Below the pieces are notes generated by a model, which did no database searches, was not told the origin of the DNA, and was given only the letters and a program-made list of their open reading frames with translations. A DNA stretch of 64,000 nucleotides from Microbacterium sp. SORGH_AS_0862. GTDB lineage: Bacteria; Actinomycetota; Actinomycetes; Actinomycetales; Microbacteriaceae. Position numbers and translations under genes: made by a program. This document shows positions 46,183 to 54,900 of this stretch, piece after piece. Each line of letters begins with the position of its first letter. Position 1 is the stretch's first letter. The DNA is taken from assembly GCF_030818795.1 (NCBI RefSeq), contig NZ_JAUTAY010000001.1, forward strand, positions 992,001-1,056,000, in the 5' to 3' direction.

Positions 46183-47079
46183 TCAGTGGCCCGCATCCGC
46201 GCGGGCGCCGCGCTTGGTCAGACGGGAGATTCCGGTGACGACGGCCACGATCGCGAGTCCGAGCGCGAGCCCGAAGACGGCGGACAGTGCCGTCTCCACG
46301 ATCCACACCACGACGGGGCCGGCCGCCTCCACGAGATGCGTGACGGCGTGGACCAGGTGCTCGGGTCCGTCCCAGAGCGTCTCGGCCAGATTGCCCACGA
46401 CCAGGTGACCGCCGACCCAGAGCATGGCGACGGTGCCGACGACGCTGATGACCCGGAACACGGTCGGCATCGACGCGACGACGCGCACACCGAAACGGCG
46501 GATGCGGCGGGCGTCGCTCTTCATGAGGCGCAGTCCGATGTCGTCGATCTTCACCAGTAGCGCGACCGCGCCGTAGACCAGGGCGGTCATGGCGAGCCCG
46601 ATGACCAGAAGCGCGCCGAGGGTCATCCAGATGCCGAAGTCGGGGTCGAGGCTCGAGAGCGCGATCAGCATGATCTCGGTGCTGAGGATGAGGTCGGTGC
46701 GGACGGCACCGAACACGAGCTTCTTCTCGTCGCGGGGGGCGCCGTCATCCGCATCCTCGTGGTGCGCACCGAACCACTCGAGGACCTTCTCGGCGCCCTC
46801 GAAGCAGAGGAACCCGCCGCCCAGGATCAGCAGGAACGGCAGAACCCACGGCGCGAACGCGGTCAGCAGCAGCGCGATCGGGATGATGATGACGAACTTG
46901 TTGATGAGGCTGCCGAGCGCGATCTTCCACACCACCGGCAGCTCCCGCGCCGGCGTGATGCCCTGCACGTACTGCGGGGTGACGGCGGCGTCGTCGATCA
47001 CGACGCCCGCGGTCTTCGCGCTCGCCTTGATGGCGGCGGTCAGGATGTCATCGACGACGGCGAGCAGGCCGACCGACAT
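46183..47079 (-). CDS. DUF808 family inner-membrane protein
   Basis: A 298-residue protein with about six hydrophobic segments. The DUF808 signatures are the N-terminal GLLAVVDDILTAA, DDAAVTPQYVQGITPARELPVV (asterisk-like periodic motif), LILGGGFLCFEGAEKVLEW and RTDLILSTEIMLIALSSL. The function is unknown. The ATG at 47079 follows GGGAGAG. Confidence 0.88.
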   Translation of the reverse strand: MSVGLLAVVDDILTAAIKASAKTAGVVIDDAAVTPQYVQGITPARELPVVWKIALGSLINKFVIIIPIALLLTAFAPWVLPFLLILGGGFLCFEGAEKVLEWFGAHHEDADDGAPRDEKKLVFGAVRTDLILSTEIMLIALSSLDPDFGIWMTLGALLVIGLAMTALVYGAVALLVKIDDIGLRLMKSDARRIRRFGVRVVASMPTVFRVISVVGTVAMLWVGGHLVVGNLAETLWDGPEHLVHAVTHLVEAAGPVVVWIVETALSAVFGLALGLAIVAVVTGISRLTKRGARADAGH

Positions 47080-47196
47080 ACGCACTCTCCCGGATGCGAG
47101 GGCCGCAGCCGAACGGCTGCAGGGGCGGATGCCCTCAGCGAGGATATCGGCCCCCGAAGGGGCGGGACCGCGGGTTGCGCGAATCGCGGCGCCGGA

Positions 47197-48298
47197 TCAC
47201 GCGCCGGCGCGCACCGGGCCCGTACTGCCGCGCATGATGAACTCGACGGGCGGCAGTTCGATCGGGGCGGGCTCCCGCCCCTCCACGAGGGAGATGAGCA
47301 CCCGGGCGCTCGCCCGCCCCCACTGGATGACGTCCTGCCGGACGGTGGTCAACGGAGGCACCACATAGGGCGCGAGCGGGATGTCGTCGAAACCCACGAC
47401 AGACAGGTCGGCGGGCACACGCAGACCACGATCGATCGCGGCCGACATCCCGGCGATCGCCATCAGGTCGTTCGCGTAGATGATCGCGGTGGGCGCCGCC
47501 GCCAGATCGAGCAGCTCATGTGTGGCCCTGGCCCCTGCCGCTCCGCGTGAAGTCGGCGACGACCGTGGGCCCCGGCTCGAGCCCGAGCTCAGCCATCTCG
47601 TCTTCCCATGCCCGGCGTCGCACCGCGGAATGGACGTAACGATCGGAGCCCCCGACGTGCGCGATGCGCCGGTGTCCGAGCGCATGAAGGTGACGCACGG
47701 CGCGACGCACACCCGCGGCGTCGTCGAGGCCGATGGGATCCGGACCCGCGCCGGAGGGCGCGTCCGGTCCGACGAGAACGTAGGGCAGACCGAGCTCTGC
47801 CAGCTCCACGGGCCGCTGGTCCCCGATCCGCAGATCACCGAGGAAGACTCCGTCCACGCGCGCCTCGTTGGCGAAGCTCGCGTACGCCGCGCGCTCGGTC
47901 TCCTCGCCGTCGACGACCTGCAGCACGAGAGCGTAGCCCTCGCCGGACAGCGTGCTCTCGACACCGGCGATGAACTGCGGGAAGAACGGGTCGGTGCTGA
48001 AGAGCTCCGGTTCACGCCGCACGATGTAACCGAGCGCCTGCGCCCGGCTGCGCGAGAGCGCGCGGGCACGGGCATCCGGCTTCCAGTTGAGGGCAGCGGC
48101 CGCATCAAGGATCCGCGCCCGCGCCTCCTCGCCCACACCGCCGCGACCGTTGAAGACGAAGGAGACCGCGCTCTTGGAGACACGAGCCATCGCGGCCACG
48201 TCTCCGATCGTGGCCTTGCGGGTCTCGCCCTTGCGCTTGCCCCGAGCGGGAGCAGCACCGGCGCTCGCACCGCTGGGAAGGGAAGGCTCGTTCTGCAC
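47197..48298 (-). pseudogene. LacI-family regulator of the glycan locus, frameshifted
   Basis: The N-terminal frame from GTG 48298 encodes the LacI HTH (TIGDVAAMARVSKSAVSFVFNG, hinge IRARILDAAAALNW) and the first part of the periplasmic-binding-like domain up to VVADFTR. It then ends at 47516. The rest (GAAGARATHELLDLAAAP through VVGFDDIPLAPYVVPPLTTVRQD to RGSTGPV) is intact in another frame. The break lies in the CGCG run at 47544-47547 and is explained by the loss of one CG. A -10-like TATGAT lies six bases before the GTG. As sequenced it would lack most of the effector domain. Confidence 0.8.
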
Positions 48299-48392
48299 CT
48301 CAGAATCATAGCGTCGTTTAGTCCGATTTAGTTGAATGCCGCCCCTCTCAATCCTCGCCATACCGCGGAATCATGCGCGATCTCCTCACGAG

Positions 48393-48422
48393 TTGATCTC
48401 GCGAACAAAAACCGGTTTACTC
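48393..48422 (+). promoter_or_regulatory. Promoter with LacI-type operator before the permease genes
   Basis: TTGATC (48393-48398), an 18-base spacer and TTACTC (48417-48422) form a plausible promoter. The 10-bp palindrome AAACCGGTTT (48409-48418), part of AACCGGTTTACT, overlaps the spacer and -10. The same layout stands before the solute-binding protein gene at 58096-58125. Confidence 0.65.
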
Positions 48423-48524
48423 ATGGGACGTGCACAGCACACCCGGGGTCGCGACGTCGCCGTCCCCGGAGCGAGACGAGGGAGTACGCGAGATGTCGCG
48501 ACCAGGGCGAAAGGCCGGACAGCA

Positions 48525-49451
48525 GTGACTGCGCTCATGAGCCGACGCGACGGGTCGCCGCGCCGCCGCCGACGCCTCCAGCGGTGGCTGGGCGAGAACC
48601 CCCTCGGGATGCTGCTGAGCGCGCCGTACGTGGCGTTCGTCGTCGTGGTCTTCCTCGTGCCCTTCGGCTTCGGCATCTGGATGTCGTTCCACGACTTCTT
48701 CTTCACGGCGCCCGGCGTGCAGGTGCCCCAGCCATTCGTCGGCTTCGACAACTTCGCACAGGTGCTGGCCGACCCGCAGGTGCACCAGGCGTTCCTGAAC
48801 CTGCTCGTGTTCCTCGTGATCAACGTGCCGCTGACCGTCGTACTCGGCCTGCTCCTGTCCAGCGGCCTGAACGCGGTCGTGCATTGGAAGGGCTTCTTCC
48901 GCGTCGCGTACTACATCCCCTACGTGACGGCGTCGGTGGCGACCATCGCCGTGTGGATCTTCCTCTTCAACGGCAACGGCGTGGTTAACACGCTGCTGGG
49001 CGAACTCGCACCCGACCCGACCTGGCTCGCCAACCCCGCGATCATCATGCCGCTGATCGCGGTCTACGTGACCTGGAAGAACCTCGGCTTCTACATCCTG
49101 CTGTACCTCGCGGCTCTCCAGAATGTGCCCCAGGAGCAGTACGAGGCGGCCCAGCTCGACGGCGCCGGCCGGTGGCAGCGCTTCCGCTCGGTGACCCTGC
49201 CCGGCGTGGCGCCGGTGACGTCGCTGGTCATCCTGTTGTCGATCATCACGACGGGGCAGATCTTCACCGAGCCCTACCTGCTCACCGGCGGCGGACCCAA
49301 CGGCGCCTCCCTCACCCCCGCGCTGTTGATGTACCAGAAGGGCATCCAGCAGGGGCAGCCGGACATCGCGGCCGCGATCGGCATGATCCTCGTGCTGCTC
49401 GTGATGATCGTGTCGCTCGTGTCACGTCGCCTCACCGAGAGGAAGAACTGA
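48525..49451 (+). CDS. Sugar ABC importer permease, MalF/UgpA type
   Basis: About 308 residues from GTG 48525 (AAAGG ten bases upstream); ATG 48537 is an alternative. Six membrane helices and the EAA loop (QYEAAQLDGAGRWQRFRSVTLPGVAPV) identify a carbohydrate (CUT1) permease. It is the first gene after the operator and overlaps the second permease by one base (TGATG). It presumably works with the lipoprotein encoded at 56638-57939. The matching ATPase is not in the window, which is normal for CUT1 systems that share MsiK. Confidence 0.88.
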   Translation: MTALMSRRDGSPRRRRRLQRWLGENPLGMLLSAPYVAFVVVVFLVPFGFGIWMSFHDFFFTAPGVQVPQPFVGFDNFAQVLADPQVHQAFLNLLVFLVINVPLTVVLGLLLSSGLNAVVHWKGFFRVAYYIPYVTASVATIAVWIFLFNGNGVVNTLLGELAPDPTWLANPAIIMPLIAVYVTWKNLGFYILLYLAALQNVPQEQYEAAQLDGAGRWQRFRSVTLPGVAPVTSLVILLSIITTGQIFTEPYLLTGGGPNGASLTPALLMYQKGIQQGQPDIAAAIGMILVLLVMIVSLVSRRLTERKN

Positions 49452-50342
49452 TGGCCTCGATCGCTCCGCGCACGCGTCGTGCGAAGGAACAGCCCCGCTC
49501 GGTCGGCGGCTCCCGCGCCCTCGCGGCGCTTCGCTTCGCCGCGCGTGGGCCTGGGGGCCCTCGCCGCGCTCGTGCCGTTCTACTACATGGTGCTCGGCGC
49601 ACTGCAGCGCCAGCGCGACACGACCCTGTTCGGGCTGCTCCCCCTCCCCGGAAACCTGACGCTCGACAACTTCGTCGAGGTCAATGAGTCGATCAACCTG
49701 TTCCGGTCACTGCTGAACTCGCTGATCATGACGGCGGGCGTCGTGGGCTGCACGCTCGTGTTCGGGCTGCTCGTGGGCTATGCGCTGTCGGTGCTGCAGT
49801 TCCGCGGCCAGGGGCTGGTGTTCGCCCTCGTGCTGCTCGTGCAGGCCATTCCGTTCCAGCTGCTCATGATCCCGCTGTACGTGATGGTCGTGCGCTACTT
49901 CAACCTGGCCGACAGCTACCTGGGCATGATCCTCCCGTTCGCGATCAACTCCGTCGCCGTGCTGATCTTCCGGCAGTACTTCCTGCAGATCCCGAAGGAA
50001 ATCTTCGACGCGGCGCGCATCGACGGAGCCGGTGAGCTGCGGATCCTCCGCTCGATCGCCGTACCGCTGGTTCGTCCCGCCGTGCTGACCGCGATGCTCG
50101 TCACCTTCATCGGGCCGTGGAACGAGTTCCTGTGGCCGTTCCTGGTCACGAAGGACGCCAACCTGCAGACCCTGGCGGTGAGCCTGGCGAACTTCTCGCA
50201 GTCGAACGGCTCCTTCCTCGCGAACCCGATGGGGGCGGTGCTCGCCGGTGCGTGCGTGCTCGCCGTTCCTGTCGTCGTGCTCTTCCTCGTCTTCCAGCGG
50301 CACTTCACCTCGGCCAACCTCGGTTCGGCCGTGAAGGGCTGA
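49451..50342 (+). pseudogene. Sugar ABC importer permease, MalG/UgpE type, frameshifted near the start
   Basis: The coupled ATG at 49451 encodes a plausible N-terminus (MASIAPRTRRAKEQPRSVGG...) that runs out of frame at the GCCGCGCG run (49538-49545). The remaining permease, from GLGALAALVPFYYMVLGAL through five further helices and the EAA loop (EIFDAARIDGAGELRILRSIAVPLVRP), continues in the neighbouring frame to 50342. Adding one CG restores a single frame. An ATG at 49479 in the second frame would give a poor, Ser/Arg-rich start. A sequence error cannot be excluded. Confidence 0.75.
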
Positions 50343-50391
50343 TCGCCGCGGCACCCGCATCCTCGACCCGTCCCTCGACAAGGCAAGGCAG

Positions 50392-51480
50392 ATGACCCAG
50401 ACCGACGAACTCGAACCCGACGCCACCATCGCGTACGCACTGCGCCGGGTCGGCAACCTCATGGAAGCCGACACGAACGACCCCCACGAGGTGGAGGGCG
50501 TACTCAACCCCGGAACGGCGTGGGGCCCCGACGGCGAGCTCTACCTCTATCCGCGCATCGTCGCGGAGGGCAACGTCTCGCGCATCGCCCGGGCCCGCGT
50601 GGTGATCGAGGACGGTGTGCCCACGGGGGTCGAACGCCTCGGGGTGGTGCTGTCCCCCGACGAGGGCTGGGAGCACGGACGACAGAACGCGGGTGTCGAA
50701 GACCCTCGGATCACCTTCGTCGAGCCGCTGGGCATCCATGTGATGACGTACGTGGCGTACGGCCCGCTCGGACCCAAGTCCGCGATCGCCGTCTCGACGG
50801 ACACGGTCACGTGGCGGCGGCTGGGTCCCATCCGCTTCGCCTATCAGCCCGAGCTCGACTCGGATCTGAACCTCTTCCCCAACAAGGACATCGTCTTCTT
50901 CCCCGAAGCGGTGCCGGGCCCGGACGGGCGTCCGTCGCTGGCGTTGCTGCACCGCCCCATGTGGGATCTGGACTGGCTGCGACCGGGCGAGGGCGCGCGG
51001 CCGCCGGCCGGCATCGCCGACGATCGCCCGTCGATCTGGATCGGCTATGTCGATCTCGACGCCGCGACGCGTGATGTCAACGCACTGACCCTGGTCGAGA
51101 ACTCGTCGCAGATCGTCGCCCCCGAGGCCGCGTACGAGTCGGCCAAGATCGGTGCTGGCCCGTCTCCCCTGCGCGTTCCGGAGGGCTGGCTGCTTCTGCA
51201 CCACGGTGTCTCCGGTGCGACGCCGCGCGGGTTCGAGCTGGCGCACGGGTCGAAGTACAGCGCCGGCGCGATCCTGCTGGATGCGGCCGACCCGCGCCGT
51301 GTGCTCGCGCGCACACCGGAGCCGCTACTCGCGCCCGAGACCGCAGAGGAGCTCTCGGGCACGCTCGGCAATGTCGTCTTCCCCACGGCGATCGAGAAGA
51401 TCGGCGGGCGTTGGTTCGTGTTCTACGGCATGGCCGACTCCTCGATCGGCGTCGCCGAGTTGGAGCGTGCCGAAGGCTGA
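50392..51480 (+). CDS. GH130-family mannoside phosphorylase or mannosidase
   Basis: A 362-residue five-bladed beta-propeller enzyme. Family landmarks are GVEDPRITFVEPLGIH (catalytic Asp region), KDIVFFPE, IGAGPSPLRVPEGWLLLHHGV and a C-terminal FYGMADSSIGVAEL. GH130 enzymes act on beta-1,2- or beta-1,4-linked mannosides, by phosphorolysis or hydrolysis. No signal peptide is present, so it works in the cytoplasm on imported oligosaccharides. It is the third gene of the permease operon. Confidence 0.85.
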   Translation: MTQTDELEPDATIAYALRRVGNLMEADTNDPHEVEGVLNPGTAWGPDGELYLYPRIVAEGNVSRIARARVVIEDGVPTGVERLGVVLSPDEGWEHGRQNAGVEDPRITFVEPLGIHVMTYVAYGPLGPKSAIAVSTDTVTWRRLGPIRFAYQPELDSDLNLFPNKDIVFFPEAVPGPDGRPSLALLHRPMWDLDWLRPGEGARPPAGIADDRPSIWIGYVDLDAATRDVNALTLVENSSQIVAPEAAYESAKIGAGPSPLRVPEGWLLLHHGVSGATPRGFELAHGSKYSAGAILLDAADPRRVLARTPEPLLAPETAEELSGTLGNVVFPTAIEKIGGRWFVFYGMADSSIGVAELERAEG

Positions 51481-51498
51481 GCGCGACGGAGCGTTCGC

Positions 51499-51534
51499 AC
51501 GGATGCGGCGGGGCTTCGGCCTCGCCGCATCCGT
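51499..51534 (+). terminator. Hairpin terminator after the GH130 gene
   Basis: The arms 51499-51513 (ACGGATGCGGCGGGG) and 51520-51534 pair at 14 of 15 positions, with one G-T, around the loop CTTCGG. It starts 19 bases after the GH130 stop codon. Beyond it and the relic at 51643-51884, the gap up to 51952 contains no other gene. Confidence 0.7.
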
Positions 51535-51642
51535 GTCTCATCAACTGCGCGCGGCGGGATCTTGGACGATCGAGCGTGAGGACGGTCGGCCTCGCGTCAT
51601 CGCGCCTGACCCATCCGAGATGGCTTCCAGGTGGGTACCGCG

Positions 51643-51884
51643 CTACATCCCCTGTCCGCCCACGTACCCGTCCGGGGGTTCCGTGAGATCACCCATCTGC
51701 CTCGCCCGCCGGAAGGCTTCGGATGCTGAGTCCGTATCACCGAGTTCATGGTGGAGGAGGCCCAGGTTGAAGGCGGAGAAGCCGTCGCCTTGATCGGCGC
51801 CGCGGCGGTACGCGTCGATCGCGCCACGGTGGAGGCTCCTCAGCGAGCACTTTGATAACGCTTCGTCTTCTATGAACGCCCGGC
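51643..51884 (-). pseudogene. Fragment of a tetratricopeptide/Sel1-repeat protein
   Basis: The minus strand is open from about 51884 to the TAG at 51643-51645. It encodes a classic repeat pair (AIDAYRRGADQGDGFSAFNL, GLLHHELGDTDSASEAFRRA, RQMGDL). No start codon precedes it in frame before an upstream TGA, so it looks like the tail of a lost gene. It lies between the terminators of the GH130 and lyase genes. Confidence 0.5.
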
Positions 51885-51900
51885 TTGCTCAAAACCACGA

Positions 51901-51932
51901 CGGATGGCCGGGTCCGAAGCCCCGGCCATCCG
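51901..51932 (-). terminator. Hairpin terminator after the PL8 lyase gene
   Basis: CGGATGGCCGGG (51901-51912) and CCCGGCCATCCG (51921-51932) pair perfectly over an 8-base loop. On the minus strand the hairpin begins 20 bases after the lyase stop and is followed by TCGTGGTTTTG. Confidence 0.8.
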
Positions 51933-51952
51933 TCTGCATATCTCCGCTGGGT

Positions 51953-54900
51953 TCAGTCGCCTGCGCGGCGCCGGCGCCGGTCGAGCACGAGCGCACCGCC
52001 CAGAGTGAGGATGAGCAGTGCCGCCGCTGCCGTCCACGGCACCCAGGCGAGGTCGGCACCCGTGCTCGGGAGCGCTCCGTCCGCCGGGTTCTGCGGGTTC
52101 TGCGGATCCGTTCCACCACCGGCGGCAGCCTCGATCTGCACCGCCACGGAGGCGATGTCGACGCCGTCGCGCATCACGACGATCGTGTGCGCACCACCGG
52201 GGACGTCGGCGGGGATGTCCGCAGTGAGCGTGAACGCTCCGGCCGCATCCGCCGTGACGGTGCCGAGGTCCCGCGGGCTCGACCGCAGCTGCACGAGGTA
52301 CTGCGCGCCAGGCGTGAACTCCGCGCCCGTCACCGTCACCTTGCCTCCGGCTCGCAGTCCGTCCGAGGCGGTCACGGTCGGCGTCCGATCTGACTGCTCG
52401 ACGACCTCCACCGACACCGGTGTGGTCGCCGGCGACCAACCGGCCTCGTTCTGCGCGCGCACCGATACCGCGTACGTACCGGGGGCGAGCCCGTCGGCAC
52501 GCCCGGTCAGCACGTCGCCGCCGACGGGGATCACGCGGTCACCGATCGTGAGCTCGTACGCCGAGACCGCGGCCCCGCCGTCGTCCTCCGGCGCCAGCCA
52601 CGTCGCAATGACCGCGGAGCCTTCGGCAGCCGCCGTCAGCGAGGCGGGCGCGGAGGGCACCGTGACCTCGGGCTCCTGGCCGATCTCGACGAGGCCGTCC
52701 AGCGCGGCGCGCAGGGCCTCTGCCCTTTGGTCGATCACCGACTGCCCGATCCCGCTCGTGCGCAGCGCGTCCTTGGCCGCCTCGAGCGCGGGCAGCACCG
52801 GGCGCCAGCTGTCAGCGGTGTAGATGTTGCTGTCGAGCGCGTTTCCGCGGTCGACGAGCTCCTGCAGCGCGGCGGTGTCGACGGCGACGTTGACCGTGCA
52901 CCAGCTGATCTCATCGCCCTTCGCGTGGGTGAGAAGCACTCGCGTCGAACCCGACTCCCCCGCCCGCAGGTCGAAGGCGACCGAGCCGTCCTGACCGACG
53001 CGCGGCGCGCCCTGGACACGGGCGACGGCCGCCTCCACCGGGTAGGCGATGAAGACGTCGTCGGCGTCGAGCGGGGCGATGGATGCGGTCACGGTGGCGA
53101 TGTCGCCATGGGCCGCGCTCACGTCGGGCGAGGTGCACGAGAAGTTGTAGCCGCCGTACAGCTCGAACTCGAACAGCGAGATGCCGTACTTCGTCACCGG
53201 CAGACCGGCGACCCGCACGTAGCGCACCTCGGCGTCGGCGAAGTCCACCGTGTTCTTCAGCTCCGCCGAGGTCTTCTGCACTCGGGCCAGCTCCTGCCAG
53301 GTCTGACCGTCGAGCGAGCCCTCCAGCCGGAAGTCGTTCGAGGTCGCCGACTCCCACGTCAGCACCGCCTGGTTGACGGTCGTCGGCGTTTCCAGGTCGA
53401 CCTGTAGCCAGCGCTCCGTCTTGTACGGGGCGTCCTCGCGGCGCGACGCCCAGCGGGTCGTCCCGATCCCGTCGGTGGCGAAGCGCGGCTCGAGCGTCGC
53501 GTTGTACGACGACTCCGCGGTCGTGGGCCGACCGAGCGCGAGGTTCTCCCGCCCGACGGGCGTCGTGGGCGCCGAGGCGATCGCGTCACCCTCGAACACC
53601 TCCATCTCCCAGATCGAGACGCCGTACTGCGTCGTGCTGCGCTGGATCGACTGCATCCGCACATAGCGGGCGTTCTCCTGCACCGCGATCACGTCGAGTC
53701 CGCCGTCGCTGCCGCCCGAGGGCGTCACATAGGCGTCGCGCCAGTTGTTCTGATCGTCGGACACCTGGATGCGGTACTGCTTCGCGTACGAGGCCTCCCA
53801 CCAGAGCCGGACGGTGCCGATCGACTGCACCGAGCCGAGGTCCACCTGGGTCCACGCCGTGTCGGAGAGGTTGGCGCTCCAGCGGCTGGCCATGTTGCCG
53901 TCGGTGATGCTGCCGGCCGCGGACCCGCCCGACGCCGTCACCGATCGACCGAGCGCCAGGTTGCGACTGGCCTCGACCGACATCTCGGCGATCGAGTAGC
54001 CGCTCCCTCCGGCGCTCTCGAGCAGCAGCACCCGCAGGTAGGTCGCCGCGGTGGGCGGGAACTCGAGCGTCTCGGTGCCCCCTTCCGCGTTCTGCACGAA
54101 GCGCAGATCGCTCCAGTTGGCACCGTCCTGCGAGGTCTGCACGAGGTAGCGCGTGGCTGCCTCGGCGCCCCACTCGAGGGTCAGCCCCGTCACGAAGGCA
54201 CCGGCGCCCAGATCCTTGGCCACCCACTGCACCCCGCCGTCCGCGGACGCCCAGGAGGTGGCGGCATCGCCGTCGCCGGCGAGCGCGGCGCCGCGCCCCT
54301 CGGCGGAGCTGCTCGCCGAATAGGCCGACGCCTGGGCGCCGTCGGTCGACGCCAAGGACGCCGTGACGGTCTTGCCCAGGTTCGGCCCCGACCCGAGAGC
54401 GAAGGTTCCGGCGTGCACCGCGTCCGGCCCCCGAAGGGTGACGGCCACGACGAGCCCCGGCTTGTCGGGGTTCGCGATGCTGACGACGGGCTCCGCACCG
54501 GACTCGTCGAGGATGACGATCGCGGGCTGATTGACCTCGAGCGTGCGTCCGTCGCCGAGATCGAGGGCGCCGGCCTGGAAGAACGTCGCCATCGTGCGCT
54601 GAAGACCCGCATGCTGCACGGCCTGCACGCTCGCGTCGTTCTGCAGGATGCGTACCGCCGGAGCGGCGGCGTAGCGCTCGACCTCAGCCGGGGATGCGGC
54701 GGGCAGCACGATGTACTCGTAGCCCGCGTCCGTCGGCTTCGTGCCGTGGTCGAAGTACAGGGTGAAGGCGTCGCGGCTCACCGCATCCTCGCCGACCCAG
54801 CTGCCGGTCTGCGCCTTGTTGGAGACGGTGACCGGCGCATCGGACGGGAAGACGTATCCGACCTCGTCGTTGTAGGCCCATGCCGGGTCGTCCACGACGA

